DNA of 64,000 nucleotides, from contig OZ244906.1 of assembly GCA_965221655.1 (NCBI GenBank), positions 806,001-870,000 on the forward strand, given 5' to 3'. Of the stretch, positions 51,694-59,659 are shown piece by piece (the stretch's first letter is position 1; each line of letters opens with the position of its first letter). The position numbers and the translations under genes are program-made. The stretch is from Bin107 sp965221655 (GTDB lineage: Bacteria; UBA8248). The notes beneath the pieces were generated by a model. It did not search any database. It worked only from the letters and a program-made list of their open reading frames with translations, and was not told where the DNA came from.

Positions 51694-52628
51694 CCCCCTC
51701 CAACAACGCAGCACGAGCACGCAAAAACTCCAGCTTCTCGGACGTCGATGAAGTACAGGAGTCGTTCCGCAAACTCGACTACATTTCCGACCGTACGCTG
51801 GCGACCACCCTGTTCCTGGCGACGAAGCTGGAAAAGCCCCTCTTCCTGGAAGGCGAAGCAGGCGTCGGCAAGACCGAGCTCGCCAAGGTGCTCGCCTCCG
51901 CGATGGACACCGAGCTCATACGCCTCCAGTGCTACGAGGGTCTCGACGCGAACTCCGCTCTCTATGAATGGAACTACGCGAAGCAACTCCTGCACATCAA
52001 GATGGAAGAAGGACGCGAATCCGACGCCCAGTCCATCGAGCGTGACATCTTCAGCGAGGAGTACCTCATCGAGCGTCCCTTGCTCCGCGCTCTTTTGCGC
52101 TCGAAAGACAAGCCCGTGGTGTTGCTCATCGACGAAATCGACAGGTCGGACGAGGAATTCGAGGCCTTTTTGCTCGAAATTCTCTCTGACTACCAAATCA
52201 CGATCCCCGAGATGGGAACCGTGAAGGCGGCCAGCAAGCCCCTCGTGGTGCTGACGAGCAACCGCACGCGCGAGATTCACGACGCCCTCAAGCGCCGCTG
52301 CCTGTATCTGTGGGTGGACTATCCTTCCTTCGAGAAGGAAGTGGAGATCATCACCACGAAGGTGCCCGGCATTGCGGGCACGCTGGCCGAGCAAATCGCG
52401 CGCTTCATGACCCAGGCGCGGCAGATGGACTTCTATAAGCGGCCCGGCGTGGCGGAATCCCTCGACTGGGCGCAAGCCCTGCTGGCCCTGCACAGAAACG
52501 AACTCGACGCCGACGCCGTGCGCGAGACCATCGGCTGCATCCTGAAGTACCAGGACGACATCAAGCGCATCCAGGACGACGGTCTGGAGAGCATGGTAGC
52601 AACCGCGCAACTCTCGCCCGACGCCTGA
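51690..52628 (+). CDS. coxD: MoxR-type AAA+ ATPase (CoxD-like)
   Basis: AAA+ ATPase of 312 aa of the MoxR group, which works with VWA proteins in maturing metal enzymes; in CO dehydrogenase, CoxD helps build the Mo-Cu site. Walker A is 'GEAGVGKTELAK' (about residues 49-60) and Walker B 'VVLLIDEIDRSDEEFEAFLLE'. 'SNRTREIHDALKRRCLYLW' (in parts) contains sensor 1 and the arginine finger. GTG at 51690 overlaps the coxS stop, so translation is coupled. The pairing with the following VWA gene is the standard coxD-coxE layout. Confidence 0.9.
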   Translation: MTPSNNAARARKNSSFSDVDEVQESFRKLDYISDRTLATTLFLATKLEKPLFLEGEAGVGKTELAKVLASAMDTELIRLQCYEGLDANSALYEWNYAKQLLHIKMEEGRESDAQSIERDIFSEEYLIERPLLRALLRSKDKPVVLLIDEIDRSDEEFEAFLLEILSDYQITIPEMGTVKAASKPLVVLTSNRTREIHDALKRRCLYLWVDYPSFEKEVEIITTKVPGIAGTLAEQIARFMTQARQMDFYKRPGVAESLDWAQALLALHRNELDADAVRETIGCILKYQDDIKRIQDDGLESMVATAQLSPDA

Positions 52629-52641
52629 TTCGAGCCACCGC

Positions 52642-53907
52642 ATGGCATCCACCATCCGCCCCATCGTAAACGGCTCCATATCGCGGCGGCGCATCCGCAT
52701 CAAGGATCGCGGGCTCAAAGGCGAGATGATCGGCTTTTGCCGCACGCTCAGGCGCGCGGGTCTCAAGATTACCTCGGGCCGCATCATCGACGTGTTTCGC
52801 TGCTTCGACTCCCTTGAGGTGACGAACCTCGACGACATCTACGTCGCCAGCAAGGCGAACCTCATATCGAGCCAGGACGAGAGCATGATCTTCGACGCCC
52901 TCTTCCGCCAGTACTGGTTCGACGAGGAGGGCAACCCCTACGCGGGCGAAGAGTCGGTGCAGGTCGACACGCAGTTCGAAGAAGAGGGCGAGGGCCAGGC
53001 AGGCGAAGGCGGAGGAACCTCTGAGGAAGGCGAGTCCGACGCCGAGGGCGAAGGGCAGGAGAACCCGGGACTGCCGTCCGAAGACGACGTGGAGAGTGCC
53101 GCCGAGCCCGGCGAGCAGGGCGACGACGACGAAGGCGTGCCCTCCTACAGCCCCGCCGAAGTCATTTCGGACAAGGATTTCTCCTCACTCGATCTGGACC
53201 AGATAGCCGAGTTGCGCCGCCTCATAGCGAAGCTCGTCCCCAAGCTCGCCACCAAGATCAGCCGCCGCAAGCGGCCCGACATGCGTTCTTCGGAAATCGA
53301 CATGCGCAGAAGCGTGAAGCGCAGCGTACGCTCGGGCGGCGAGGTGCTCAAACTCTTCCGCAGGCGAAGGAAGATACAAAAAACACAAATCGTGCTCATT
53401 TGCGACGTTTCGGGCTCGATGGACAGCTACAGCCAGTTCCTGATTCAGTTTCTCTACAGCCTGCAAAACGAAATCAAATCGTTGCGCACCTTCGTCTTCA
53501 GCACGCGCCTCTCCGACGCCACGCCCTACCTGCGCCACAAGGACGTGAACACCGCCCTCAAGCGCCTCTCCATGGAGGTGCACGACTGGAGCGGGGGCAC
53601 GCAGATCGGCAACTGCCTCAAGACCTTCAACTACGAATACGGCCGAACCATCCTGAACAGCCGCACCATCGTCATCATCATATCGGACGGCTGGGACAGG
53701 GGGGACACCGACACCCTGGCCGAGGAAATGGGACGCCTCAGAAAGATTTGCTACAAGCTCTTCTGGCTGAACCCCCTCCTGGGCAGCCCCGGCTACCGCC
53801 CCATCGACAGGGGCATGCGCACCGCCCTGCCCTACTGCGACGAGTTTCTCGCCGCGCACAACCTCGACAGCCTGATCGACATGACGAACAAAATCGCACA
53901 CATTTGA
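52642..53907 (+). CDS. coxE: VWA domain protein (CoxE-like)
   Basis: A 421-aa protein with an N-terminal helical region, a very acidic Glu/Gly-rich linker (about residues 110-170) and a C-terminal von Willebrand A domain. The MIDAS motif is 'DVSGSMDSYSQFL' (about 254-266), with the matching Thr and Asp later in 'SGGTQIG' and 'IISDGWDRGDT'. CoxE acts with CoxD in cofactor assembly. It is 14 nt after the AAA gene. No coxF/coxG gene follows; an orphan response regulator with its own promoter comes next. Confidence 0.9.
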   Translation: MASTIRPIVNGSISRRRIRIKDRGLKGEMIGFCRTLRRAGLKITSGRIIDVFRCFDSLEVTNLDDIYVASKANLISSQDESMIFDALFRQYWFDEEGNPYAGEESVQVDTQFEEEGEGQAGEGGGTSEEGESDAEGEGQENPGLPSEDDVESAAEPGEQGDDDEGVPSYSPAEVISDKDFSSLDLDQIAELRRLIAKLVPKLATKISRRKRPDMRSSEIDMRRSVKRSVRSGGEVLKLFRRRRKIQKTQIVLICDVSGSMDSYSQFLIQFLYSLQNEIKSLRTFVFSTRLSDATPYLRHKDVNTALKRLSMEVHDWSGGTQIGNCLKTFNYEYGRTILNSRTIVIIISDGWDRGDTDTLAEEMGRLRKICYKLFWLNPLLGSPGYRPIDRGMRTALPYCDEFLAAHNLDSLIDMTNKIAHI

Positions 53908-53916
53908 CGACTTGCC

Positions 53917-53945
53917 TTTCCTTCGCGCCGCCCCGGTTGTATAAA
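53917..53945 (+). promoter_or_regulatory. possible promoter of the orphan response regulator
   Basis: TATAAA (53940-53945) is a good -10 box; TTTCCT (53917-53922) at 17 nt is a weak -35. It lies about 40 nt ahead of the regulator's TTG start and just after coxE, suggesting a separate transcription unit. Confidence 0.4.
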
Positions 53946-53985
53946 TTATTCTTTCTCGTTTCGTGTCCACACCCTGAGAGAACAA

Positions 53986-54645
53986 TTGGCGAACTTGTTG
54001 ATTTATACGGCGGACACCGGATTCGCGGACGCCCTGGGGCGTGCACTGCGACGCGAGGGACACTTCTGCAAGATGGTGCAGGACGAAACCACGGCCTTGC
54101 AGGAGGTGCGCACGCGGGGGCTTGCCCTCATCCTGCTCGACGACGCTCCCGCCCTCCCCAAAATGTCCGAAATGCGCAACTGGACCACCCTGCCGATACT
54201 CCTTCTTCTCGAACCCGACCGCCTGGCGACCCTGCGCGAACCCACCGGCGCCGACGACGTTTTGGTGAAACCCGTGCGGGAGGAAGAGCTGCTGTACCGC
54301 GTCCGCTCCCTCTGCCAATACGCAGCTTCGGATTCCGATGGCGCCCGCACCCGCAAGAGCGGGGGGCTCACGCTCGACGAGGAGCGCTACGAAATCCGCC
54401 TCGAGGGCGAGTTGGTGGACTTGACCTACCGCGAATTCGAGCTTCTCAAGCACCTGATGAACAACCCCGAGCGCGTCTTCGACAGGGAACAACTGCTGAA
54501 CCTCGTCTGGGGGGTCGACTACCTCGGCGGGCCGCGTACAGTGGACGTGCACGTGCGCCGCATTCGATCGAAGATCGAGGTGCGGGGCTATTCGTTCATC
54601 TCCACGGTGAGGGGGGTGGGCTACAAGTTTATTGGCGAATCCTGA
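53986..54645 (+). CDS. OmpR-family orphan response regulator (GlnR-like)
   Basis: DNA-binding response regulator of 219 aa. The receiver is degenerate: the first acidic pair is reduced to a single Asp ('YTADTG'), the phosphorylation-site position is kept as 'ILLDDAPALPK', the conserved Thr/Ser is Leu, and the Lys remains in 'DDVLVKPV'. The C-terminal winged helix is complete ('VDLTYREFELLKHLMNN', 'GGPRTVDVHVRRIRSKIE'). No histidine kinase is adjacent. The degenerate receiver and the glnA gene 107 nt downstream resemble actinobacterial GlnR, which controls nitrogen genes without a kinase. The start is TTG at 53986. Confidence 0.83.
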   Translation: MANLLIYTADTGFADALGRALRREGHFCKMVQDETTALQEVRTRGLALILLDDAPALPKMSEMRNWTTLPILLLLEPDRLATLREPTGADDVLVKPVREEELLYRVRSLCQYAASDSDGARTRKSGGLTLDEERYEIRLEGELVDLTYREFELLKHLMNNPERVFDREQLLNLVWGVDYLGGPRTVDVHVRRIRSKIEVRGYSFISTVRGVGYKFIGES

Positions 54646-54690
54646 AGCCGCGGCGGAGGAGCCGAAAAAGAAAAGGCGCGGGAAACCCGC

Positions 54691-54732
54691 CCGAAACATT
54701 CGCCGTGTAGCGTAGGTATCTGGCCGAAACAT
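54691..54732 (+). promoter_or_regulatory. direct repeats in the glnA leader (candidate regulator sites)
   Basis: The 9-mer CCGAAACAT occurs at 54691-54699 and 54724-54732, 33 bp apart, that is, about three helical turns. Both lie between the OmpR/GlnR-like regulator and glnA. OmpR-type proteins bind such tandem sites; actinobacterial GlnR boxes contain GAAAC half-sites. Binding is inferred from pattern only. Confidence 0.4.
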
Positions 54733-54752
54733 CGACGCATCTGGAGTGCTCC

Positions 54753-56099
54753 ATGTCCACAGCATTCGACGAGAAAGACCGGGAATTCGTGCTGAACCAG
54801 GCCCGCGAACTGGGCGTGCGCTTCATCCGCATGTGGTTTACCGACATTCTGGGTTTCCTGAAGAGTTTCGCCATCACCATCGAGGAGCTCGAAAACGCCC
54901 TCTACGAGGGACACCTCTTCGACGGAGCCGCCATAGAGGGATTCGCGCGCATCGAGGAGAGCGACATGTTCGCCCACCCCGATCCGACGACGTTTTGCGT
55001 GTTGCCCTGGCGTCCGCAGGACGGCGGCGCCGTCGCGCGCATGTTCTGCGACGTAAAGGACCCCGAGGGCAATCCCTACGAGAGCGACCCGCGCTTCGTG
55101 CTCAGGCGCACACTCGAGAGTGCCGCCCAAAAGGGTTTTACCTTCTACGCGGGCGTGGAATACGAGCACTACTACTTCAAAACCCCGCGGCTGCCTATCG
55201 AGCCCCTCGATGAGGGGGGCTACTTCGACCTCACGCCTCTCGACATCGCGAGCGACTTACGACGCGAGACGGTGCTGAACCTCGAGAAGATGGGCATCGG
55301 CGTCGAATACAGCCACCACGAGGTGGGTCCCAGCCAGCACGAAATCGACCTGCGTTACGGCGACGCCCTCACGATGGCGGACAACGCGATGACCTACCGC
55401 CTCGTCGTCAAGGAGGTCGCCATGCGCCACGGCGTCTACGCCACCTTCATGCCCAAGCCGATATCCGAGGCCAACGGCAACGGAATGCACACGCACCTCT
55501 CCCTGTTCCAGGGGTCGCACAACGCCTTCTACGACCCCGAAAAAGCAGGCTCCCTCTCGGACAACTGCCAGGCCTTCATCGCGGGTCTCCTCAAGTACGC
55601 GCCGGAGATGACCCTCGTCTTCAACCAGTGGGTAAACAGCTACAAGCGTCTCACCCCCGGCTTCGAAGCGCCCGTCTACGTTACCTGGGCGCACAAGAGC
55701 CGCAGCGACCTCATCCGCATTCCCAGCACGCGCAAGGGCATGGAAGCGGATACGCGCATCGAGTTGCGTTCTCCCGATTCGGCGTGCAACCCCTACCTCT
55801 CGTTCGCCTGCATGTTGGCGGCGGGCATGGCGGGAATCGAGGAGGGGCTGCCGCCGGTTCCCGCCGTGGAGGAGAACGTGTTCGCCATGAGCGAGGAGAA
55901 ACGCCGCGAACGCGGCATCCGCAGTCTGCCCGGAAGCCTGCGCGAGGCCACCGTGCTGGCCGAGAAGAGCGATTTTCTGAAAAAAGTGTTCGGGGAGCAG
56001 TTGTTCGAAAAATTCATCGAAAACAAGAAGCTCGAGTGGGAACCCTACAGCAAGCACGTCTCGGACTTCGAACTCGGCAAATACCTCTCCATTCTCTAG
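54753..56099 (+). CDS. glnA: glutamine synthetase, type I, lacking the adenylylation tyrosine
   Basis: Makes glutamine from glutamate, ammonia and ATP, or in relatives ligates other amines to glutamate. The 448-aa chain has the N-terminal 'FIRMWFTDILGFLKSF', the catalytic 'GVEYSHHEVGPSQHEIDLRYG' (in parts), the glutamate-binding 'NGNGMHTHLSLF' and 'KRLTPGFEAPVYVTWAHKSRS' (in parts). At the position of the adenylylated Tyr the sequence is 'EENVFAMSEEK', with Phe at residue 377, so GlnE cannot modify it. The size and Phe fit the alpha (GSI-alpha) type. A GGAG precedes the ATG. Confidence 0.9.
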   Translation: MSTAFDEKDREFVLNQARELGVRFIRMWFTDILGFLKSFAITIEELENALYEGHLFDGAAIEGFARIEESDMFAHPDPTTFCVLPWRPQDGGAVARMFCDVKDPEGNPYESDPRFVLRRTLESAAQKGFTFYAGVEYEHYYFKTPRLPIEPLDEGGYFDLTPLDIASDLRRETVLNLEKMGIGVEYSHHEVGPSQHEIDLRYGDALTMADNAMTYRLVVKEVAMRHGVYATFMPKPISEANGNGMHTHLSLFQGSHNAFYDPEKAGSLSDNCQAFIAGLLKYAPEMTLVFNQWVNSYKRLTPGFEAPVYVTWAHKSRSDLIRIPSTRKGMEADTRIELRSPDSACNPYLSFACMLAAGMAGIEEGLPPVPAVEENVFAMSEEKRRERGIRSLPGSLREATVLAEKSDFLKKVFGEQLFEKFIENKKLEWEPYSKHVSDFELGKYLSIL

Positions 56100-56104
56100 G
56101 CGCG

Positions 56105-56434
56105 CTAATCGGCGCAGCTCTCGCTCAGCCAGGCAAGGTAAGAAGCGCGCCCCTGATCGAGGGCCAGGGCGATCACCTCGGGCACCTCGTAGCCGTGGTT
56201 CGCGGCCACATGGTCAGAGAGAGCTTGCAGTTTTCCCCGCGTGGTCTTGATGACGAGCAAGACTTCGGCGTCGTCGCACACCGCGCCCTCCCAGCGATAG
56301 ATGCTGCGCACCTTCGGTATCAGGTTCACGCAGGCGCACAGCCTGTGCTCAACGAGCGATTTCGCAATCCGCGCGCCCTCTTCTTCGGATTCCGCCGTTA
56401 CGAGTACAACGCGAAATTCCCCTCCCTCCCTCAC
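56105..56434 (-). CDS. cutA: divalent-cation tolerance protein CutA
   Basis: Small trimeric protein of 109 aa with the CutA pattern 'VVLVTAESEEEGARIAKSLVEHRLCACVNLIP' (in parts), 'SIYRWEGAV' and 'LLVIKTTRGKLQAL', ending in the conserved Asn-His-Gly-Tyr-Glu-Val-Pro-Glu segment. GTG at 56434 lies 10 nt after the meaB stop with GAGGAGG spanning it, so the longer frame to 56503 is rejected. The role is uncertain in spite of the name. It is convergent with glnA, only 5 nt apart. Confidence 0.9.
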   Translation of the reverse strand: MREGGEFRVVLVTAESEEEGARIAKSLVEHRLCACVNLIPKVRSIYRWEGAVCDDAEVLLVIKTTRGKLQALSDHVAANHGYEVPEVIALALDQGRASYLAWLSESCAD

Positions 56435-56444
56435 GGCCGCCTCC

Positions 56445-57404
56445 TCACGATGCACCCAGTATCCTCTCTGCCGCGGAGTAAGGGTCCATCGTTCTCGCGG
56501 CAATCGCCTCCAGAAGAGTTTCCAGGTTTTCTCCGCCTTCCGCGCCGCTATGCATCCTCTCCGCCGCGAGCTCCTGCATGGCTTCCGCCAGCGTCATGCG
56601 GGCACGCTTGCGGGCCAGGCGTTCGGCCTCCTCGGGATGTCCTTCCAAATACGCCACGCGCGCCTCGACCTGTTCCATCAATTCTTCTATCCCCTCGCCA
56701 TCTATCGCCTCGGTCTTGAGCACGGGAGGCCGCCAGACGCTCTCGTCCCCGGGGTGGAACTTGAAGTCGAGCATTTCCTCCATCTCTTTCACCGTGCGAT
56801 CCGCACCCTCGCGTCGTGCCTTGTTGACCACGAAGAGGTCGCCGATTTCGAGAACCCCAGCCTTGGCCGCCTGAATATGGTCGCCCCCACCCGGATTCTG
56901 GAGGAGAACAACCACGTCCGCATACTGCATGACGCTCACCTCGCCCTGCCCCACCCCGATGGTTTCGATGATCACGACGTCCCACCCCATGGCGTCCATG
57001 ACGCACAAAACGTCGCCCGTCGCGCGGGCGAGGCCGCCCAGGTGGCCGCGCGTGGCCATGCTGCGTATGAAGACACCGGGGTCCGTGGCGTGTCTGCCCA
57101 TCCGAATCCGGTCGCCCAGAATCGCTCCGCCCGTGAACGGACTCGTCGGGTCCACCGCGATGACACAGATTTTCTTGTCTCGTGCGCGCAGGTGGGCGAT
57201 CATCTGATCGGACAGGGTGCTCTTGCCCGCTCCGGGCGGCCCTGTAATGCCGATGACGAGGCTCCCCCCTCCCCTGGAATACAGCTCTTGCAAAACGGGG
57301 CGTGCGCGCGCGGGGTCGTCTTCCACCAGGGTGATCAGCCGGGCCGCCGGGCGTACCATGCCGTCCTGGATTCGGGAGACCGTCGCCTGAGTATCCATAT
57401 TCAT
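56445..57404 (-). CDS. meaB: methylmalonyl-CoA mutase-associated GTPase MeaB
   Basis: G3E-type GTPase of 319 aa that protects and gates the B12 enzyme methylmalonyl-CoA mutase (or a related acyl-CoA mutase). The P-loop is 'GITGPPGAGKSTLSDQMI' (about residues 52-69), followed by 'VAVDPTSPFTGGAILGDRIRM' (in parts) and the 'ETIGVGQGEVSV' switch. 'FVVNKARREGADRT' is the NKxD-like base site. The mutase genes are not in the window. Neighbours (acyl-CoA dehydrogenase, enoyl-CoA hydratase, thiolase) fit odd-chain or branched acyl-CoA breakdown. Confidence 0.93.
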   Translation of the reverse strand: MNMDTQATVSRIQDGMVRPAARLITLVEDDPARARPVLQELYSRGGGSLVIGITGPPGAGKSTLSDQMIAHLRARDKKICVIAVDPTSPFTGGAILGDRIRMGRHATDPGVFIRSMATRGHLGGLARATGDVLCVMDAMGWDVVIIETIGVGQGEVSVMQYADVVVLLQNPGGGDHIQAAKAGVLEIGDLFVVNKARREGADRTVKEMEEMLDFKFHPGDESVWRPPVLKTEAIDGEGIEELMEQVEARVAYLEGHPEEAERLARKRARMTLAEAMQELAAERMHSGAEGGENLETLLEAIAARTMDPYSAAERILGAS

Positions 57405-57470
57405 ATAGTTTTAATCATCAATACCTTATGTGTATTTCTCTAAAGTTGTTTGTCACCCGAAAACGCACTT

Positions 57471-58616
57471 TCACGTCTCGAACAGATGGCGGGAGACCAG
57501 ATTGCGATGCAGCTCGCTCGTTCCCTCACCGAGGGTGAACACGCGGGCGTCGCGCCAGAAGAGCCCTGCGCGCGTCTCGGCGACGTAACCGTATCCGCCG
57601 TGTATCTGAATCCCCCGGTCGCACACGCGCAGGCAGGCCTCGGAAGCGAAGAGCTTCGTCATGGCTACCTCGCGCGCGTTGTCCTCGCCCAAATCGCGGA
57701 GTTTCGCCGCGTTGGCAACCATCTCGCGTGCGGCGGAAATTTCAATCGCACTCTCGGCCATCATCCCGCGCAGCCCGGCGAAATCCGCTACCCGTTTGCC
57801 GAACGCCTCGCGCTCTTTCGCGTGAGCCGCCGCGGCGTCGAGCGACGCCTGCGCGATGCCCACGCACATCGCCCCCAGCACCACCCTGCCGTCGTCGAGC
57901 ACGCCGCGCGCCTGGCGCAAACCCTCGCCTTCGGCCCCGATGCGCCTCTCCGCGGAAAGCGCGCAGTTCTCGAAAAAGACTTCGGCCGCACCCGAGGAAG
58001 TCATGCCCATAACGCCTTCGAGGGCCACGCTCCTGCGTCCCGCGTCCGCCCTGTCCACGAGAAACGCACTCACGCCGCCTTTGCCCTCCGCCGTGCGCGC
58101 AAGGACGAGCAGCGCGTCGAAATCCACCCCCTGGGTCACGAACATCTTGGCGCCGTTCAGGACGTAGGAGTCGCCGCGCCGCGTCGCCGCACACGCGAGA
58201 GCCGCTGCGTGGCTGCCCGCCCCCCGCTCGGTGATCGCCCACGCGCCGATGGCACCCTCCATGAGCGGGGGAATCCACCGCTCATGCTGCGTCTGCGACG
58301 CATGGCGCAGAAGATGCCCCCCGCAAAGCCCCGCAGAGACGCTGATGGTGAGAGCCAAACTGGCATCCCCGCCCGCCAGTTCCTCCAGCACGAGACATTC
58401 CTCGAACAACCCCAGGCCGCGGCCGCCCAGAGGTTCGGGCACCTTCACGCCGACGAACCCTGCAGCAGCAGCCTCCCGGTAGAGGTCTCGGGAGAAGGCG
58501 GCGTCGCGGTCGCGCGCAATCGCACCGGGGGCGAGACGCTCGCTGGCGAACGCGCGGGCGGCTTCGCGCAACGCCCGTTGGGTTTCGCTCAATTCCGCGT
58601 GTGTCGCAAGGGGCAA
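57471..58616 (-). CDS. acyl-CoA dehydrogenase
   Basis: FAD-dependent acyl-CoA dehydrogenase of 381 aa that introduces the alpha-beta double bond in acyl-CoA. 'GAWAITERGAGSHAAA' (FAD/substrate signature 1, residues about 120-135), 'KMFVTQGVDFDALLVLART' and 'FASEACLRVCDRGIQIHGGYGYV' (signature 2, in parts) are clear. The catalytic Glu of the short-chain type should lie near 'FTLGEGTSELHRNLV', as usual. It sits 4 nt from the LLM oxidoreductase, so these two are coupled. Confidence 0.92.
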   Translation of the reverse strand: MPLATHAELSETQRALREAARAFASERLAPGAIARDRDAAFSRDLYREAAAAGFVGVKVPEPLGGRGLGLFEECLVLEELAGGDASLALTISVSAGLCGGHLLRHASQTQHERWIPPLMEGAIGAWAITERGAGSHAAALACAATRRGDSYVLNGAKMFVTQGVDFDALLVLARTAEGKGGVSAFLVDRADAGRRSVALEGVMGMTSSGAAEVFFENCALSAERRIGAEGEGLRQARGVLDDGRVVLGAMCVGIAQASLDAAAAHAKEREAFGKRVADFAGLRGMMAESAIEISAAREMVANAAKLRDLGEDNAREVAMTKLFASEACLRVCDRGIQIHGGYGYVAETRAGLFWRDARVFTLGEGTSELHRNLVSRHLFET

Positions 58617-58620
58617 GTCG

Positions 58621-59604
58621 TCATCCCTCCTTGAGGGCGGGCAAAATTTCCTCGCCCAGCAGGGTGAGCCTGTGCGGGTGGGTAGCCAGGTCGGGAATCG
58701 TAAGCAGAATGTGGTCTACGCCCGCCTCGGTGTATTCCTGAAGACGAGCGACGCATTCCTCGGGCGTTCCGTGGATAGCTCCCGAATCGGGGATGACGCT
58801 CAGCCGCTCACGCGCCGCCCGGGCCGCGGCCCTGTCTTTCTCGGGAATCAGCATCAGCATGACGGAGGCGCGCACGGCCTCGGGGTCCCTTCCATATTTT
58901 TTGCATTCCGCCTCGATTTCAGGGCGCTTCGCCCGAAATTGCGCGGGCGTCCACCAGCGACAATTATAGCCGTCCGCCTGGCGGGCCGAAACGCCGAGGA
59001 GTTTGTCGCCCTCCCCGCCCGTCCAAATCGGTGGGTGCGGCTTCTGGACGGGGGGTGGATGACAGATGGCGTCCTCGGCGTGAAAATGCGTGCCCCGAAA
59101 CGCAGGCGAACGCTCCGTCCACATGGCGCGCACCAGGCGGATGGCTTCTTCGAGTTGCGCGATGCGAACCGAGGCGCTCGGGTAGGGATATCCGAAGGAG
59201 CGATATTCATTTTCGATCCAGCCTGCGCCTACCCCGAAATCCACGCGCCCCTTGCTGATGACGTCGACGGTGGCAGCCGTCTTCGCCAGCATGGTGGGCG
59301 GGCGATATCCCACACAGGTGACCAGCGTGCCCAGGCGCAGCTTCTCGGTGTCGCGCGCCAGGGCTGCGAGCGTCGTCCAGGGCTCGAGGATCGAGGTGTC
59401 GGCGGATTGTTCGTTCTCCTCCTGGGCGCCGAAGCCCGTCTGGCTGCCGTAAGAGGCCGGATCGAGCGTAACGAAGTGATCGCAATGCCAGAGGGAGTCC
59501 ACACCCCCACGCTCGGCCTCTTGTGCGATTTCCCTGAGCACGTCGTAGTCGCCGACGTAGAGACCCTTGAGGGTCAGCGCGACGATGATTCCCACTTCCA
59601 CCAT
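58621..59604 (-). CDS. LLM-class F420-dependent oxidoreductase
   Basis: Luciferase-like TIM-barrel protein of 327 aa, of the group with 'F420-dependent, TIGR03619-like' members. The ATG at 59604 follows GGGGAG; the longer frame is rejected. Conserved elements are 'SLWHCDHFVTLDP', 'LGTLVTCVGYRPPTMLAKTAATVDVISKGRVDFGVGAGW' (in parts) and 'KPHPPIWTGGEGDKLL'. The cofactor could be F420 or FMN; no F420 biosynthesis gene is in the window. The upstream tandem EamA transporters suggest a shared small-molecule role, which is inference. Confidence 0.87.
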   Translation of the reverse strand: MVEVGIIVALTLKGLYVGDYDVLREIAQEAERGGVDSLWHCDHFVTLDPASYGSQTGFGAQEENEQSADTSILEPWTTLAALARDTEKLRLGTLVTCVGYRPPTMLAKTAATVDVISKGRVDFGVGAGWIENEYRSFGYPYPSASVRIAQLEEAIRLVRAMWTERSPAFRGTHFHAEDAICHPPPVQKPHPPIWTGGEGDKLLGVSARQADGYNCRWWTPAQFRAKRPEIEAECKKYGRDPEAVRASVMLMLIPEKDRAAARAARERLSVIPDSGAIHGTPEECVARLQEYTEAGVDHILLTIPDLATHPHRLTLLGEEILPALKEG

Positions 59605-59659
59605 GGTGTTTCTCCCCGAATCCACTCCCCCGCGGCGGCGTGCGTCGCCCCCGCCGCGC

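Noticed and set aside
50221..53907. functional aerobic CO dehydrogenase locus
   Set aside because: The large subunit with the Mo-Cu site is absent, so CO as substrate cannot be claimed.
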